Assembly: GCF_036240795.1 (NCBI RefSeq)
Contig: NZ_CP108454.1
Span: 434,001 to 498,000 of the forward strand
Origin: Streptomyces sp. NBC_01268
GTDB lineage: Bacteria; Actinomycetota; Actinomycetes; Streptomycetales; Streptomycetaceae
Reading direction: 5' to 3'
DNA length: 64,000 bases
Shown here piece after piece: positions 42,356-50,720 of this stretch. The translations under genes and the position numbers were made by a program. The stretch's first letter is position 1. Every line of letters begins with the position of its first letter. The notes beneath the pieces were generated by a model. The model had not been told where the DNA came from. It searched no databases and was given only the letters and a program-made list of their open reading frames with translations.

Positions 42356-44688
42356 GTGTTCCTCCTGGAGGGTGCGGGCCCCTGTGAGGCGACGGGCCGT
42401 TGCCGCGTGGGGCCCCGCCGGTGCCGGTCCTCGCGCCGCAACGGCGGGTCCAGGCGGGCCTCCCGGGCGATCCGCCGCCACGCCAGCCACCGGTGGACGG
42501 TCCACGCCGCGAGGCCCAGGACGGTCGCGGCGGGCCAGGCCCAGGGCGCCACGACGACGGCCCAGACGCCCAGCGCCCCGAGGGTGGCCAGGCAGGCGGC
42601 GGCCACCGCGATCCCGATCCGGCCGCGGGAGCGGGCGGCGTGGAAGGGCCGTTCGGCGGCGGGGATCAGCAGCCCGGCGAGGGACCGGTCCGGATGGTAG
42701 ACGAGCGCGCCGAGGGCGAGGGCGATCCACAGTTCCAGGGCGTAGACGACGGTCGCCGCGGGCAGCGCGAGCATCCAGGCGAGCACGACCTGGCGCTGGT
42801 CGGCTCGGTCGAGCAGGTCGGCGAGGCCGATGAGGAAGGTCCACGGCGCGGTGACCAGGGTCGCGCCGAGCAGCGCCCACCCCAGGGTGGGCTGCCGGTC
42901 CAGGCGGCGCAGCACCTCGTAGCGCGCGCCGGTCTCCCGAGCGAGCTGCCGCTCCCACTGCCGTGCCCACTCCCTGGCCAGCTGCTCCCTCGCCTCGGTC
43001 TGCGCGACGCCGCGGAGCAGGGCCGCCGCGAGGAGCCGCAGCGGGTTGTCCTCGTCGGCGCGCAGTGCGCGGTACCAGGGCGGCTCGGGTCCGTCGGCCG
43101 CGTCCCAGGCGCCGGCGGCCAGCAGGTGGCTCCGGGTGCGCTCGGGTTCCTGGGCGAGGCGCAACAGCCGTGCGTCGAGCTCCACGGTGGGGCGGAGTCG
43201 CCGGGCCGCCGGGCCGCGCGCGGCGGGGCCACCCCGTACGAGCACGTCCGCGACCGCGGCGTCCCAGCCGTCCCGGTGGCTCTGCCAGCGGCGCTGGACG
43301 TCGTCGAGGCCCTCGCCGCCGGGCCGGCCGGCGAGCAGGGGCAGCAGCTCGTGCCGGGCCAGGGCGGTCACCAGCTCCCGGGCCGGGTGGTCGCCGTCCT
43401 CGGCCGCGCGGGTCAGTTCCGCCAGGTGGTAGGGGTCCAGCTCGGCGCCGTGCCAGGAGGCGATCCGCTCGGGCCCCATCCAGTTGAGCAGGCGCAGCAT
43501 GGCCGGGGGGTCCGGGGCGTCGGTGAGCCGTTCGCGCAGCTCGGCCAGTTCGGCGGCGTCCTCCTCGGTGCGGCCCGGCGCGTCGGTGAACTGGCCGAGC
43601 CAGGCCGCGAGTCGCTCGCGGCCGCGGCGGCGGGACAGCAGCCGTGCGGCGGTCTGCCACTGGGTGTCGAACTGCCGGGCCAGCGTCTCGGTGCCGGTGA
43701 AGTCGCGGCCCTGGAAGGCGAAGGGCTCCACGGTGGAGGGCGGCGGCGCGTACCCGCCGACGGTGCGCGGTGCGACCGGCGGGGAGTCGCCCGAGAGCCA
43801 GCCGTCCACCTGCTCGCTGCCCCAGCGGTGTTCGGGTACCCGGGTCAGCAGGCCCTCGCAGAGCATCCGCAGGCGGCCGTCGGTGACGCGGGACAGGTCG
43901 GGATCGCGCGTGGCGATCTCCACGAGCGTCTCCCCCGTGCTCAGGTAGTCGATGGGGTGCTGTCCGCCGGCGAGTTCGGCGACGACCATCCCGAGGGACC
44001 ACCAGTCGACGGCGGGGGTGACGCTCTGCACGTGGATGGCGGCCTCGGGGGCGAGGTAGTGGGGTTTGCCCAGCCAGTCCCGGCGCCTCGGGGAGTCGTC
44101 GTCCCGGCCGAGGTGGACGGCCGCGCCGTGGTCGACGAGGACCAGGTCGAGGCGGTCCTCGTTCTGCGTGCTCACGACGATGTTGTCGGGGGCGACGTCC
44201 CGGTGGACGAGTTCCTCGTCGTGCAGGGCGGTCAGTGCCTCGTGCAGCTGGGCCACCACGGCACGGACGAGCTCCGGGCTGACGGGCCCGGGGTGCCGGG
44301 CACGGTAGTGGGCGAGGGTGGTCTCGCCGTAGGACGGCATCAGTTCGTACGGGTGCCCGTCGGCGCTCCCCCGCTCCAGGACGCGGACGACGTGCCCGAG
44401 CTCGCCGGTGAGGACCCGGCTCGCCTCCGCGTCGGGCGCGTAGGCGCGGTGGTACCACTTGAGGACCAGGGGCACGGCGCCGTCGTCGTGCCGGGCCTCG
44501 CGGTCCTTGACCCGCAGCACGACCGCCTGGGCGGGGGTCGCGGCCTCGGAGAGGACTTCGGTGAGGTCGAAGCGCCCGCCGAGCTGGGCGGGGACGCGGT
44601 CGAGGGCGGGACGGGACTCGACGGGGCGGGAATCGGCGTGCCCGGCGAATCCCTCGGGGTCCCATTCCGTCGGCGGCACGGTGGTCAC
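42352..44688 (-). CDS. Membrane-anchored Ser/Thr protein kinase
   Basis: 778 aa. The kinase domain (about 38-300) has Lys77 (PLVLKWYH), a catalytic loop HRDVAPDN (Asp164, Asn169), metal-binding Asp186 in VDHG instead of DFG, and APE at 213-215. HRDVAPDN and DHG are variants of HRDLKPEN and DFG, but every catalytic residue is present, so activity is likely. A helical region follows. The last 200 residues hold about four membrane helices (for example LLGATLVTAPWTFLIGLADLL, VVLAWMLALPAATVVYALELW, IAVAAACLATLGALGVWAVVV). It heads the operon kinase - helical protein - AAA+ - FHA, all joined by ATGA overlaps. It may sense a membrane signal and create the phosphothreonine read by the FHA protein. 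Confidence 0.88.
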   Translation of the reverse strand: MTTVPPTEWDPEGFAGHADSRPVESRPALDRVPAQLGGRFDLTEVLSEAATPAQAVVLRVKDREARHDDGAVPLVLKWYHRAYAPDAEASRVLTGELGHVVRVLERGSADGHPYELMPSYGETTLAHYRARHPGPVSPELVRAVVAQLHEALTALHDEELVHRDVAPDNIVVSTQNEDRLDLVLVDHGAAVHLGRDDDSPRRRDWLGKPHYLAPEAAIHVQSVTPAVDWWSLGMVVAELAGGQHPIDYLSTGETLVEIATRDPDLSRVTDGRLRMLCEGLLTRVPEHRWGSEQVDGWLSGDSPPVAPRTVGGYAPPPSTVEPFAFQGRDFTGTETLARQFDTQWQTAARLLSRRRGRERLAAWLGQFTDAPGRTEEDAAELAELRERLTDAPDPPAMLRLLNWMGPERIASWHGAELDPYHLAELTRAAEDGDHPARELVTALARHELLPLLAGRPGGEGLDDVQRRWQSHRDGWDAAVADVLVRGGPAARGPAARRLRPTVELDARLLRLAQEPERTRSHLLAAGAWDAADGPEPPWYRALRADEDNPLRLLAAALLRGVAQTEAREQLAREWARQWERQLARETGARYEVLRRLDRQPTLGWALLGATLVTAPWTFLIGLADLLDRADQRQVVLAWMLALPAATVVYALELWIALALGALVYHPDRSLAGLLIPAAERPFHAARSRGRIGIAVAAACLATLGALGVWAVVVAPWAWPAATVLGLAAWTVHRWLAWRRIAREARLDPPLRREDRHRRGPTRQRPVASQGPAPSRRNT

Positions 44689-44872
44689 GGTCTCCTCCTT
44701 TCGCCGGACGGGGTCACACGGAAAACAGGGGAATTCTCGGGATCATTCACCACGGCCACCCGATGCGGATCACACACGGACATCCTTTTCGCGTAAAAGC
44801 GAGCACAGAATGGAAGAAGATCGTTCCGGCCAGTTCTCATGGCACGGGCCACGGCATCCGGCGGCCGGGATT

Positions 44873-46114
44873 ATGGTGGCCGCCATGAGCCCGCAGAATC
44901 CCCCCTCGGAGCCGACAGGGCGCTCCGCTCCGGACGACCCGGGACTGCCGTCCCACGCCGCCCTGGCCGAGGAACTGGCCGCGCTGCGCCGCCCCGGCCT
45001 CGCCACACTCCGGAGCCTGCGCCCCCAGGCCCTGGGCCGGGTCGCCCGGACCACCGGACACGCGGCGGCCGGCACGGACGAGGCCTCCGCGGTCGAGGCG
45101 CTCCTGGAAGCCGCCGTACGACGGCTCGCCCGCCCCCAGGGGGATGCCGACGAGCCGCTCCCCACCGGCGAGTTGGCGGACGACCGGACGGTCGACCCGC
45201 TCGCCCGGGCCGCCGCCCACACCTTCGGACTGCTGCCCGGCCGGCGCGGGGCACCGGCCCAGGAACGCCGCAAGGCTGCCGCCGCCGTGTACGGCGTCAC
45301 GTCCGAGCGGTTCCGCCGGGGCCAGGAACAGCAGGTCATCGCGGAACTCGCCGCGGCCGCACTGGCGTTGGCCCGTGAAGCCGCCTCGGGACGGCCGCGG
45401 TCCGGCACCGCGGACGGCGGGGCCGGTCCGCGGCGCGCGGCCCCCGACCCGGTGCCCGACCCGCCGAGGCGGGCGGGCGGATCCGGACCGGCGCCGACCG
45501 TGCCGCACCGGGTCACCGTGCACCTCTCCTCCCTGGAACTGCTCCGGGACATCGATATCCTGGTGTCGTCGGAGAACACGCACATGGAGATGTCGAAGAC
45601 CTTCCGGCCCACCGTCTCGGGCGCCCTGCGCAGGGCCGCGGCCCTGCGCAACGAGGTCGGCGAGATCACCGACGACGTGCTCGCCAGGGAACTCGGCGCG
45701 TGGATGCGGTCGCACGGCCGCACCGGCCTGCCCGTACGCCCCGGCACGGTCGCCTCCACCTCGGCGGGCGCCCTCGCCGGGCGGGGCGTGCGCCGCGTCT
45801 ACCACGCGGCCGTCGTCCGGCCGGCCGGCGACGGCGGTGTGTACCGGACCGATCCCGAGACGCTCGTCGACGCCGTCGCGGCGGTCTTCGCCCTGGCCGA
45901 AGCCGAACGGGACGCCTACGACCCGCCCTTGAGATCCCTGTGCTTCCCTCTGCTGGGCTCCGGGCAGGGCGGCCTCACCCCCGTCAAGGCCGCCCGCTGG
46001 CTCAGTTGGGCGGTCCAGGAGGAGCTGGGCCGTCACCCGGGCTGGGCGGTGCACTTCGTGACCCGCGATCCCGAGCTCGCCCCGCTCCTCACGGGCGCCA
46101 GCTCCGCTCCCTGA
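44873..46114 (+). CDS. Macro-domain protein with N-terminal helical domain
   Basis: 413 aa from ATG at 44873 (ATG 44885 is also possible). Residues 40-180 are helical, including RRKAAAAVYGVTSERFRRGQEQQVIAELA, a conserved motif seen before many actinobacterial effector domains. A Pro/Gly linker leads to a macro domain (about 215-405): VTVHLSSLELLRDIDILVSSEN, then VASTSAGALAGRGVRRVYHAAVV, then LCFPLLGSGQGGLTPVKAA. Macro domains bind or hydrolyse ADP-ribose derivatives. The gene is divergent from the kinase operon, and its 3' end overlaps the radical SAM gene by 26 bases. Confidence 0.82.
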   Translation: MVAAMSPQNPPSEPTGRSAPDDPGLPSHAALAEELAALRRPGLATLRSLRPQALGRVARTTGHAAAGTDEASAVEALLEAAVRRLARPQGDADEPLPTGELADDRTVDPLARAAAHTFGLLPGRRGAPAQERRKAAAAVYGVTSERFRRGQEQQVIAELAAAALALAREAASGRPRSGTADGGAGPRRAAPDPVPDPPRRAGGSGPAPTVPHRVTVHLSSLELLRDIDILVSSENTHMEMSKTFRPTVSGALRRAAALRNEVGEITDDVLARELGAWMRSHGRTGLPVRPGTVASTSAGALAGRGVRRVYHAAVVRPAGDGGVYRTDPETLVDAVAAVFALAEAERDAYDPPLRSLCFPLLGSGQGGLTPVKAARWLSWAVQEELGRHPGWAVHFVTRDPELAPLLTGASSAP

Positions 46115-46802
46115 GTCGCAGCCCACGGTCCCCCAACCACCTCTCGTAGAAAGCGAGTTCCCCTCGGGCCGGCACGCCGAGGAGGCGGGCGGCGGGCGCC
46201 CCTGCGGGCGTCCCGCCGGAGGCTCCCCCGAACGCCCCGGCCGGCTCACCGGCGGGTTCCACCACCACCTGTACCGACGGCCCCGTGGTCCGCCGGTACA
46301 GGTGGGGTCCGTAGCGGGCCCGGCCGAGCGCGGTGCGCGGCAGCAGCCGCTGGTTGGCCGAGCCGCGCCACACCAGCCCGGTCGGCTCGGCGATCCTGAA
46401 CCGGCCGGCGATCACCGCGTCCGCGTGGCGCAGGGCCCGCAGCCGGTCCGGGTCCCACTCGTCCTGTTCGTAGCCGGTGTAGACGAGGATGTCGGCGGTC
46501 GGTCCACGCCCCGCCGCGTCGCGCGCCCCATCGGCCCCGGCCAGGAACTCGGCGAGCCCCGCGGCCTGTTGGAGGGGTTCCCCGCCGCTGACCGTCAGCC
46601 CCTCCGCGCCCCGGGCGAGCGCGTCCCGCCACAGGCCGAGGAGTTCCCCGACCGACGAATCCCGGCCACCCTCGGCGTCCCAGGTGTGCCGGGACATGCA
46701 CCCGGCACAGGCCAGCGGACAGCCCTGGAACCACACGCCGAGGCGCCGGCCCGGGCCGAGCGTCTCCAGCGGGAAATGCGTCCCGCCGATCCTGATGCGC
46801 AT
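46089..46802 (-). CDS. Small radical SAM protein (NrdG-like activase fold)
   Basis: About 237 aa, ATG at 46802 with AAGGGGGAGG upstream (ATG 46823 would add seven residues). The cluster motif is Cys28-x3-Cys32-x2-Cys35 in WFQGCPLACAGCMSRHTWD, followed by the SAM-binding LTVSGGEPL and DILVYTGYEQDEW. This is the short form typical of activating enzymes such as NrdG. No glycyl-radical enzyme is encoded nearby, so the target is unknown. The C-terminal 70 residues are Gly/Ala/Pro-rich and less conserved-looking. It is convergent and overlapping with the macro-domain gene. Confidence 0.82.
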   Translation of the reverse strand: MRIRIGGTHFPLETLGPGRRLGVWFQGCPLACAGCMSRHTWDAEGGRDSSVGELLGLWRDALARGAEGLTVSGGEPLQQAAGLAEFLAGADGARDAAGRGPTADILVYTGYEQDEWDPDRLRALRHADAVIAGRFRIAEPTGLVWRGSANQRLLPRTALGRARYGPHLYRRTTGPSVQVVVEPAGEPAGAFGGASGGTPAGAPAARLLGVPARGELAFYERWLGDRGLRLRERSWRP

Positions 46803-47025
46803 CACGCCCTCCCCCTTGGACATGAATCGAGTATCGACGCAACCGACCGCGCTCGGCAAACAATTCCGGAGAATGTTCCGGTCGTTTTCCGGGCGGCTCC
46901 CGGACGGTTTCGGGACGGGCCGGTGGGAACCCGGAAAGCGTCTCGAACGGACGGCCCCTTTCTGCTTTTCTTCGCGTAGCCCTCCATCCGGAACGAGGGC
47001 AGCGGAGAAGGGGGAATCCGTCGTC

Positions 47026-47778
47026 ATGATCACCACGGACCAGATCAGAGGGCCCGCCCGCCGGGCCCGGCTCGGCGGGGTGACCGCGCTCCGGGCCCGT
47101 CGGCGGGGTCGCCGCGACGCCCCCGGACTGCGTCCCCTGCTGCCCGCGCACCCGCCGGAGCCCGGCACCGTCCCGGACCTTCCGGAGCTCGTGACGCCCT
47201 TCGTCGTGGAGGCCAGGGCGGACGCGCTGCGTGCCGCGGGCCAGCTGCGCTCCCGCCTGCTGAAGGACCGGCGGGCGGCGATCGCCCGCCTCCACGCCGA
47301 GTCGGTGCGCGTGGTGACCCAGTACGACAGGCGGGGCGCACCCCTGCCCGCCGCCCTCGCACGGTACGGGGAGTGGGTCGGGGCCTGGCGGGCGGACGCC
47401 GAGGTGTGCCGCGCCCGGGCCGTCGCGCTCACCCACGAGGCCAACCAGCGGCTCGCCTGCTACTGGGACGCGGTCTGGCTGACCGTCCACCGGATGCGGG
47501 CCGAGGAGGCGGGGCGGGCGCGCCACCGGGGTGCGGTCCCCGAGGCCGGCCTGCCCGCGCATCCGGCCTTCGCCGCACGCCCCGGGCACTGGCTGCCCGG
47601 ACGGGTCACGCTCGACGACACCTGGGAGGACCTGGACACCTGGCTGTTCTCCGGTCCCGTCCCCGCCCGGGCGGCCGTGGACCGGGACCGCACCCACGCC
47701 GTCGCGCGGGCGCTCCAGATCCTCGACGTCCAGCCGCACCACGCCACCACCGACGCCCCCGGGAGGGGAACCCGATGA
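47026..47778 (+). CDS. Hypothetical protein, 250 aa
   Basis: ATG at 47026. A basic, Arg-rich N-terminus (RRARLGGVTALRARRRGRRD) precedes a helical core with LRSRLLKDRRAAIARLHAESVRVVTQYDRRG and ACYWDAVWLTVHRMRAE. The end is Trp-rich (TLDDTWEDLDTWLFSG). No signal peptide, no known family. It overlaps the following lipoprotein gene by ATGA and is the first gene of a coupled operon with the VWA lipoprotein and the coiled-coil membrane protein. Confidence 0.7.
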   Translation: MITTDQIRGPARRARLGGVTALRARRRGRRDAPGLRPLLPAHPPEPGTVPDLPELVTPFVVEARADALRAAGQLRSRLLKDRRAAIARLHAESVRVVTQYDRRGAPLPAALARYGEWVGAWRADAEVCRARAVALTHEANQRLACYWDAVWLTVHRMRAEEAGRARHRGAVPEAGLPAHPAFAARPGHWLPGRVTLDDTWEDLDTWLFSGPVPARAAVDRDRTHAVARALQILDVQPHHATTDAPGRGTR

Positions 47779-48545
47779 CGTCCCACCAGGCGCACCCGCG
47801 CCCGCCGCGCGCCCGGCGCCCGGTCCGGCCCCTGGCGGCGGTCCTGCCCCTGGCGGCCCTCCTGATCGCCGCGACCGGCTGCTCCAGCCAGGAGGCCGAC
47901 ACGCTGGACGCCGCGTGCGCGGTCGTCCTGGACGGGTCGGGCTCCGGATCGGCGGCCCACGGCTTCGACGCGAAGGCCAAACTCGACGCGACGATCGTCC
48001 CGTTCATGAAGGAACAGCGCTGCCGCTCGATGGCGTACGCGCCCATCACCTCCTCGTCCAAGGCGTCCCCGTGCCACGCCGACGACGTGGACCTCGACCC
48101 GGCCACGGAGAGCACCGACGACGTGGAGGCCGTCCGCCACGAGGCCAGGGTCCAGGCCGTGCTCGCCGCCCACAGGATGCTCGCCTGCGCGAGCAGGACC
48201 GACGGCGGCTCCGACGTCCTCGGCGGCATCGCGCGCGCGGCGGAGACCCTGGGCTCGGGCGGCGGCCGCAAGGTCCTGCTCGTGGTCAGCGACTTCGAGC
48301 AGTACGACCCGGAGTTCGGGCTCACCGCGAAGTCCATAGCCACCCCGGAGGCCCGTGGGAAGTCCGTCGACAAGCTGATGCGCTCCCGGGGCGTCCCTCC
48401 GATCACCGGCATGGACGTCTTCCCTGTGGGCTACGGCATGAACCGCAAGGCCAAGCCGAGCGAGTTCGAACCGTTCGACGCGTTCTGGACGGAGATCCTG
48501 ACGAAGAGGGGCAAGGCACGTGTCCACGACGACTACCGGCGCTGA
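47775..48545 (+). CDS. Lipoprotein with VWA-like domain
   Basis: 256 aa. The signal PLAAVLPLAALLIAATGC ends in a lipobox-like IAATGC, so the mature Cys is probably lipidated outside the membrane. Soon after comes VVLDGSGSGSA, which fits the metal-ion-dependent adhesion site DxSxS of VWA domains, and later VLLVVSDFEQYDPEFG supplies the expected strand and Asp. Several Cys (QRCRSMAY, SPCHADD, LACASR) could form disulfides. It overlaps the upstream gene by ATGA and the downstream gene by 26 bases, so all three are made together. The role is unknown; protein-protein adhesion at the cell surface is inference. Confidence 0.75.
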   Translation: MTSHQAHPRPPRARRPVRPLAAVLPLAALLIAATGCSSQEADTLDAACAVVLDGSGSGSAAHGFDAKAKLDATIVPFMKEQRCRSMAYAPITSSSKASPCHADDVDLDPATESTDDVEAVRHEARVQAVLAAHRMLACASRTDGGSDVLGGIARAAETLGSGGGRKVLLVVSDFEQYDPEFGLTAKSIATPEARGKSVDKLMRSRGVPPITGMDVFPVGYGMNRKAKPSEFEPFDAFWTEILTKRGKARVHDDYRR

Positions 48546-50253
48546 CCCCGGACGCACGCCCCGCAGGGCCCGGTTCGGCGTTCCCTTCCCGCGCGGTGCC
48601 GGCCGCGGGGCCGGCAGGATCCGGCAGGCCGAGGACCTCACCGTGCAGCGCCGGGTCCAGCCCGCCACGGAGACCCGCCACGAGGGACGTCTCCGCCGCA
48701 GGGCCAACCGCCGTGGCCGCAAGGCCGCCGGGGGCCGCTACCTGAACCCGTGGATCCTCGGCAGCGGGGACCGCGTCCCCTACTTCGCGGAACTCGCCTC
48801 CGTGCGCGACCTCCTGCACGCGCGGATCGCCGAGGAGCACGCGCGCGAGGAACACCGGCTGAGCACTCAGCGCGCACTGGCGCGCGGAACCGCCGAGAAC
48901 GCGGACCAGGAGATCCGGCGGCTCGACCGGCAGCTCGCCGAGAACGCGGCGTGGCTGGTGACGAACCGCGAACAGCTCGATCAGCTCGCCGCCCGGTCCG
49001 TGCGCTGGGAGCGGTACCGGGACCGGGTACGGGAGCTGGTCGAGGGACGCCGGCTGCAGGACCGTTTCGACGGCACGGCCGACGACGACACGGCCGACGA
49101 CGACACGGCCGGGCGGCGGGCCGGGGACGGGAGGGGCGACGGAGACGGGCGCGGCGCCGGAAGCGGGCACGGCGACGGAGCGGCGTCCGTGGCCGGGGGC
49201 GCGTCGGCGGACGGGCGCACCGTTCCGCCGGAGTCCCGCCCCGCGGGGCGGGACGACGCCGCCTCGGAGGCTCCGTCGGCGGACGAGGAGGAGGACTACC
49301 AGAACCTGGACGAGGACGCCGAGACCGCCGCCCCGCCCGCAGCGGACACGCCGCCCGGCCGCGGATCCGGATCCGATCCGCTCGCGCCGCCGGACCTGCT
49401 CACGGCCGCGTCCACCCAGACGGACATCGCCCGGTGGCCCGGCCTCCAGAGCCGTCCGGGCCTGCCCGACTGGATGGTCGCCGCCCTGCTCGTCGTCGTC
49501 GCGGCGGTGGAGGTGCCGATCTACTGGATGGCGTTCCAGCCCTTCCACGGCGTCGGCAGCACCGGGGCCGACACCCTGACGGGCACCCTCGCCGTGTCGG
49601 CGGCGCTCGTCATGGTCGTCGTCCCGCACCTGGCGGGCCGGGCCCTGCGCGGCAGCTCGGGCACCGGCGCGTCGAAGTGGGCGAACCTGCCCGCCCTGGC
49701 GCTCCTCGGCGCCTGGGGCTTCTCCACCTGGGCCCTGGCGCACCTGAGGACCAAGCTGGTGTTCCGGAGCAGCCCCGCCGGTTCGACGCTCTCGGGGGTG
49801 CGGGACCTCGACGCGCAGCGCCCGACGAGTCTGCTGGGCAGTCTCCATCTCGAACAGACCACCGTGACCTGGATGTTCGTGGCGCTCCTCGTCCTGTCCG
49901 GCGGCATCGGCCTCCTGACCGGTCTGCTGCGGGAGCACCCCGCCCTCGACACGTACCGCTCGCACGTGGAGGAGTCCGCCCGCCTCCAGCGGGAGCGGGA
50001 GGCGGCCACCGTCCGCGCCCAGCGGGCACGGGCGACGGCGGCTTCGGTGGACGAGGGCTCCGAGCTGCGGGCCGACGCGAGCCGACAGCGGCAGCGGGCG
50101 ACGACGAGCCTCTATGAATCGGTGGCGCACGCGTACCTCATGGGGGTGGCCGAGGGGTCGTCGGACCCGGCGGTCACGGAGGCCGCGATGAGGCTGTCGA
50201 ACACGTGGCCCTTGGTGCCCTTCGCGGCGGTACGGGAACGCCCGGCCGGCTGA
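48520..50253 (+). CDS. Coiled-coil membrane protein, 577 aa
   Basis: GTG at 48520. An Arg-rich N-terminus (PRRARFGVPFPRGAGRGAG; RRRANRRGRKAAGGR) precedes a coiled coil at about 90-160 (EEHAREEHRLSTQRALARG; DQEIRRLDRQLAENAAWL). A low-complexity acidic/Gly region spans about 185-270 and about four membrane helices lie at 325-465 (MVAALLVVVAAVEVPIYWMAF; TLAVSAALVMVVVPHLAG; ALALLGAWGFSTWALAHL; WMFVALLVLSGGIGLLTGLL). A second coiled coil closes the protein. No known family. It probably anchors a complex with the coupled VWA lipoprotein and the 250-aa protein. Confidence 0.75.
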   Translation: MSTTTTGADPGRTPRRARFGVPFPRGAGRGAGRIRQAEDLTVQRRVQPATETRHEGRLRRRANRRGRKAAGGRYLNPWILGSGDRVPYFAELASVRDLLHARIAEEHAREEHRLSTQRALARGTAENADQEIRRLDRQLAENAAWLVTNREQLDQLAARSVRWERYRDRVRELVEGRRLQDRFDGTADDDTADDDTAGRRAGDGRGDGDGRGAGSGHGDGAASVAGGASADGRTVPPESRPAGRDDAASEAPSADEEEDYQNLDEDAETAAPPAADTPPGRGSGSDPLAPPDLLTAASTQTDIARWPGLQSRPGLPDWMVAALLVVVAAVEVPIYWMAFQPFHGVGSTGADTLTGTLAVSAALVMVVVPHLAGRALRGSSGTGASKWANLPALALLGAWGFSTWALAHLRTKLVFRSSPAGSTLSGVRDLDAQRPTSLLGSLHLEQTTVTWMFVALLVLSGGIGLLTGLLREHPALDTYRSHVEESARLQREREAATVRAQRARATAASVDEGSELRADASRQRQRATTSLYESVAHAYLMGVAEGSSDPAVTEAAMRLSNTWPLVPFAAVRERPAG

Positions 50254-50720
50254 CCCCGGCCACGCCGGGCCGGGCCGGACCCGGGGCCCTGCGGCCGGCC
50301 GGGCGGCGGGGCCCGCCCGGCCGTGAGCGCCGGCGCCGTACCGCGGCACCGGCGCTCATGTCGTACCGCCGTCCCGGGATCCCGCCCCCTCGCAGGGTGG
50401 CGCAGCGGAGCCCGGGCGTGCCGCCGGGGTCCGTTGGCGGGGCGTCCACCCGGGCAGCGGCGAGCCGTCCGGAAGTCTTCCCACGAGCCGGAGCGGTGCC
50501 GCCCCGCCGGTCCGAGGGGACTGCACGTACGGGGAACGACCCCGTGGGGGCGACGTCACCTCGGACCTGTGACCGGGTCCCGCCCGGACCGGTGCCGCGG
50601 CTGACGTCACGTGCGGGCCGGCCCGGCACACGCATCACGGCGGCACGGACGGGGTACCGCTTCCCTCGCCGGGGCCACGGACCATACTGGTCGGGCCCGC
50701 ACCACCGACTGAACGGTTCC
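50254..50720. other. Intergenic region, 467 bases
   Basis: No gene is supported. Two consecutive hairpins lie at its left end and probably terminate the operon to the left. The right part should carry the promoter of the 383-aa gene, but no clear -35/-10 pair was found. Confidence 0.35.
50297..50358 (+). terminator. Two tandem hairpins after the coiled-coil membrane protein gene
   Basis: Stem GGCCGGGC/GCCCGGCC at 50297-50304 and 50315-50322 is followed by TGAGCGCCGG/CCGGCGCTCA at 50324-50333 and 50349-50358. They start 44 bases after the stop codon. Confidence 0.55.

Noticed and set aside
46802..47025. RiPP precursor next to the radical SAM gene
   Set aside because: No short frame with a leader and core-like sequence was found on either strand, and the radical SAM protein is of the short NrdG type without a SPASM or RRE part.
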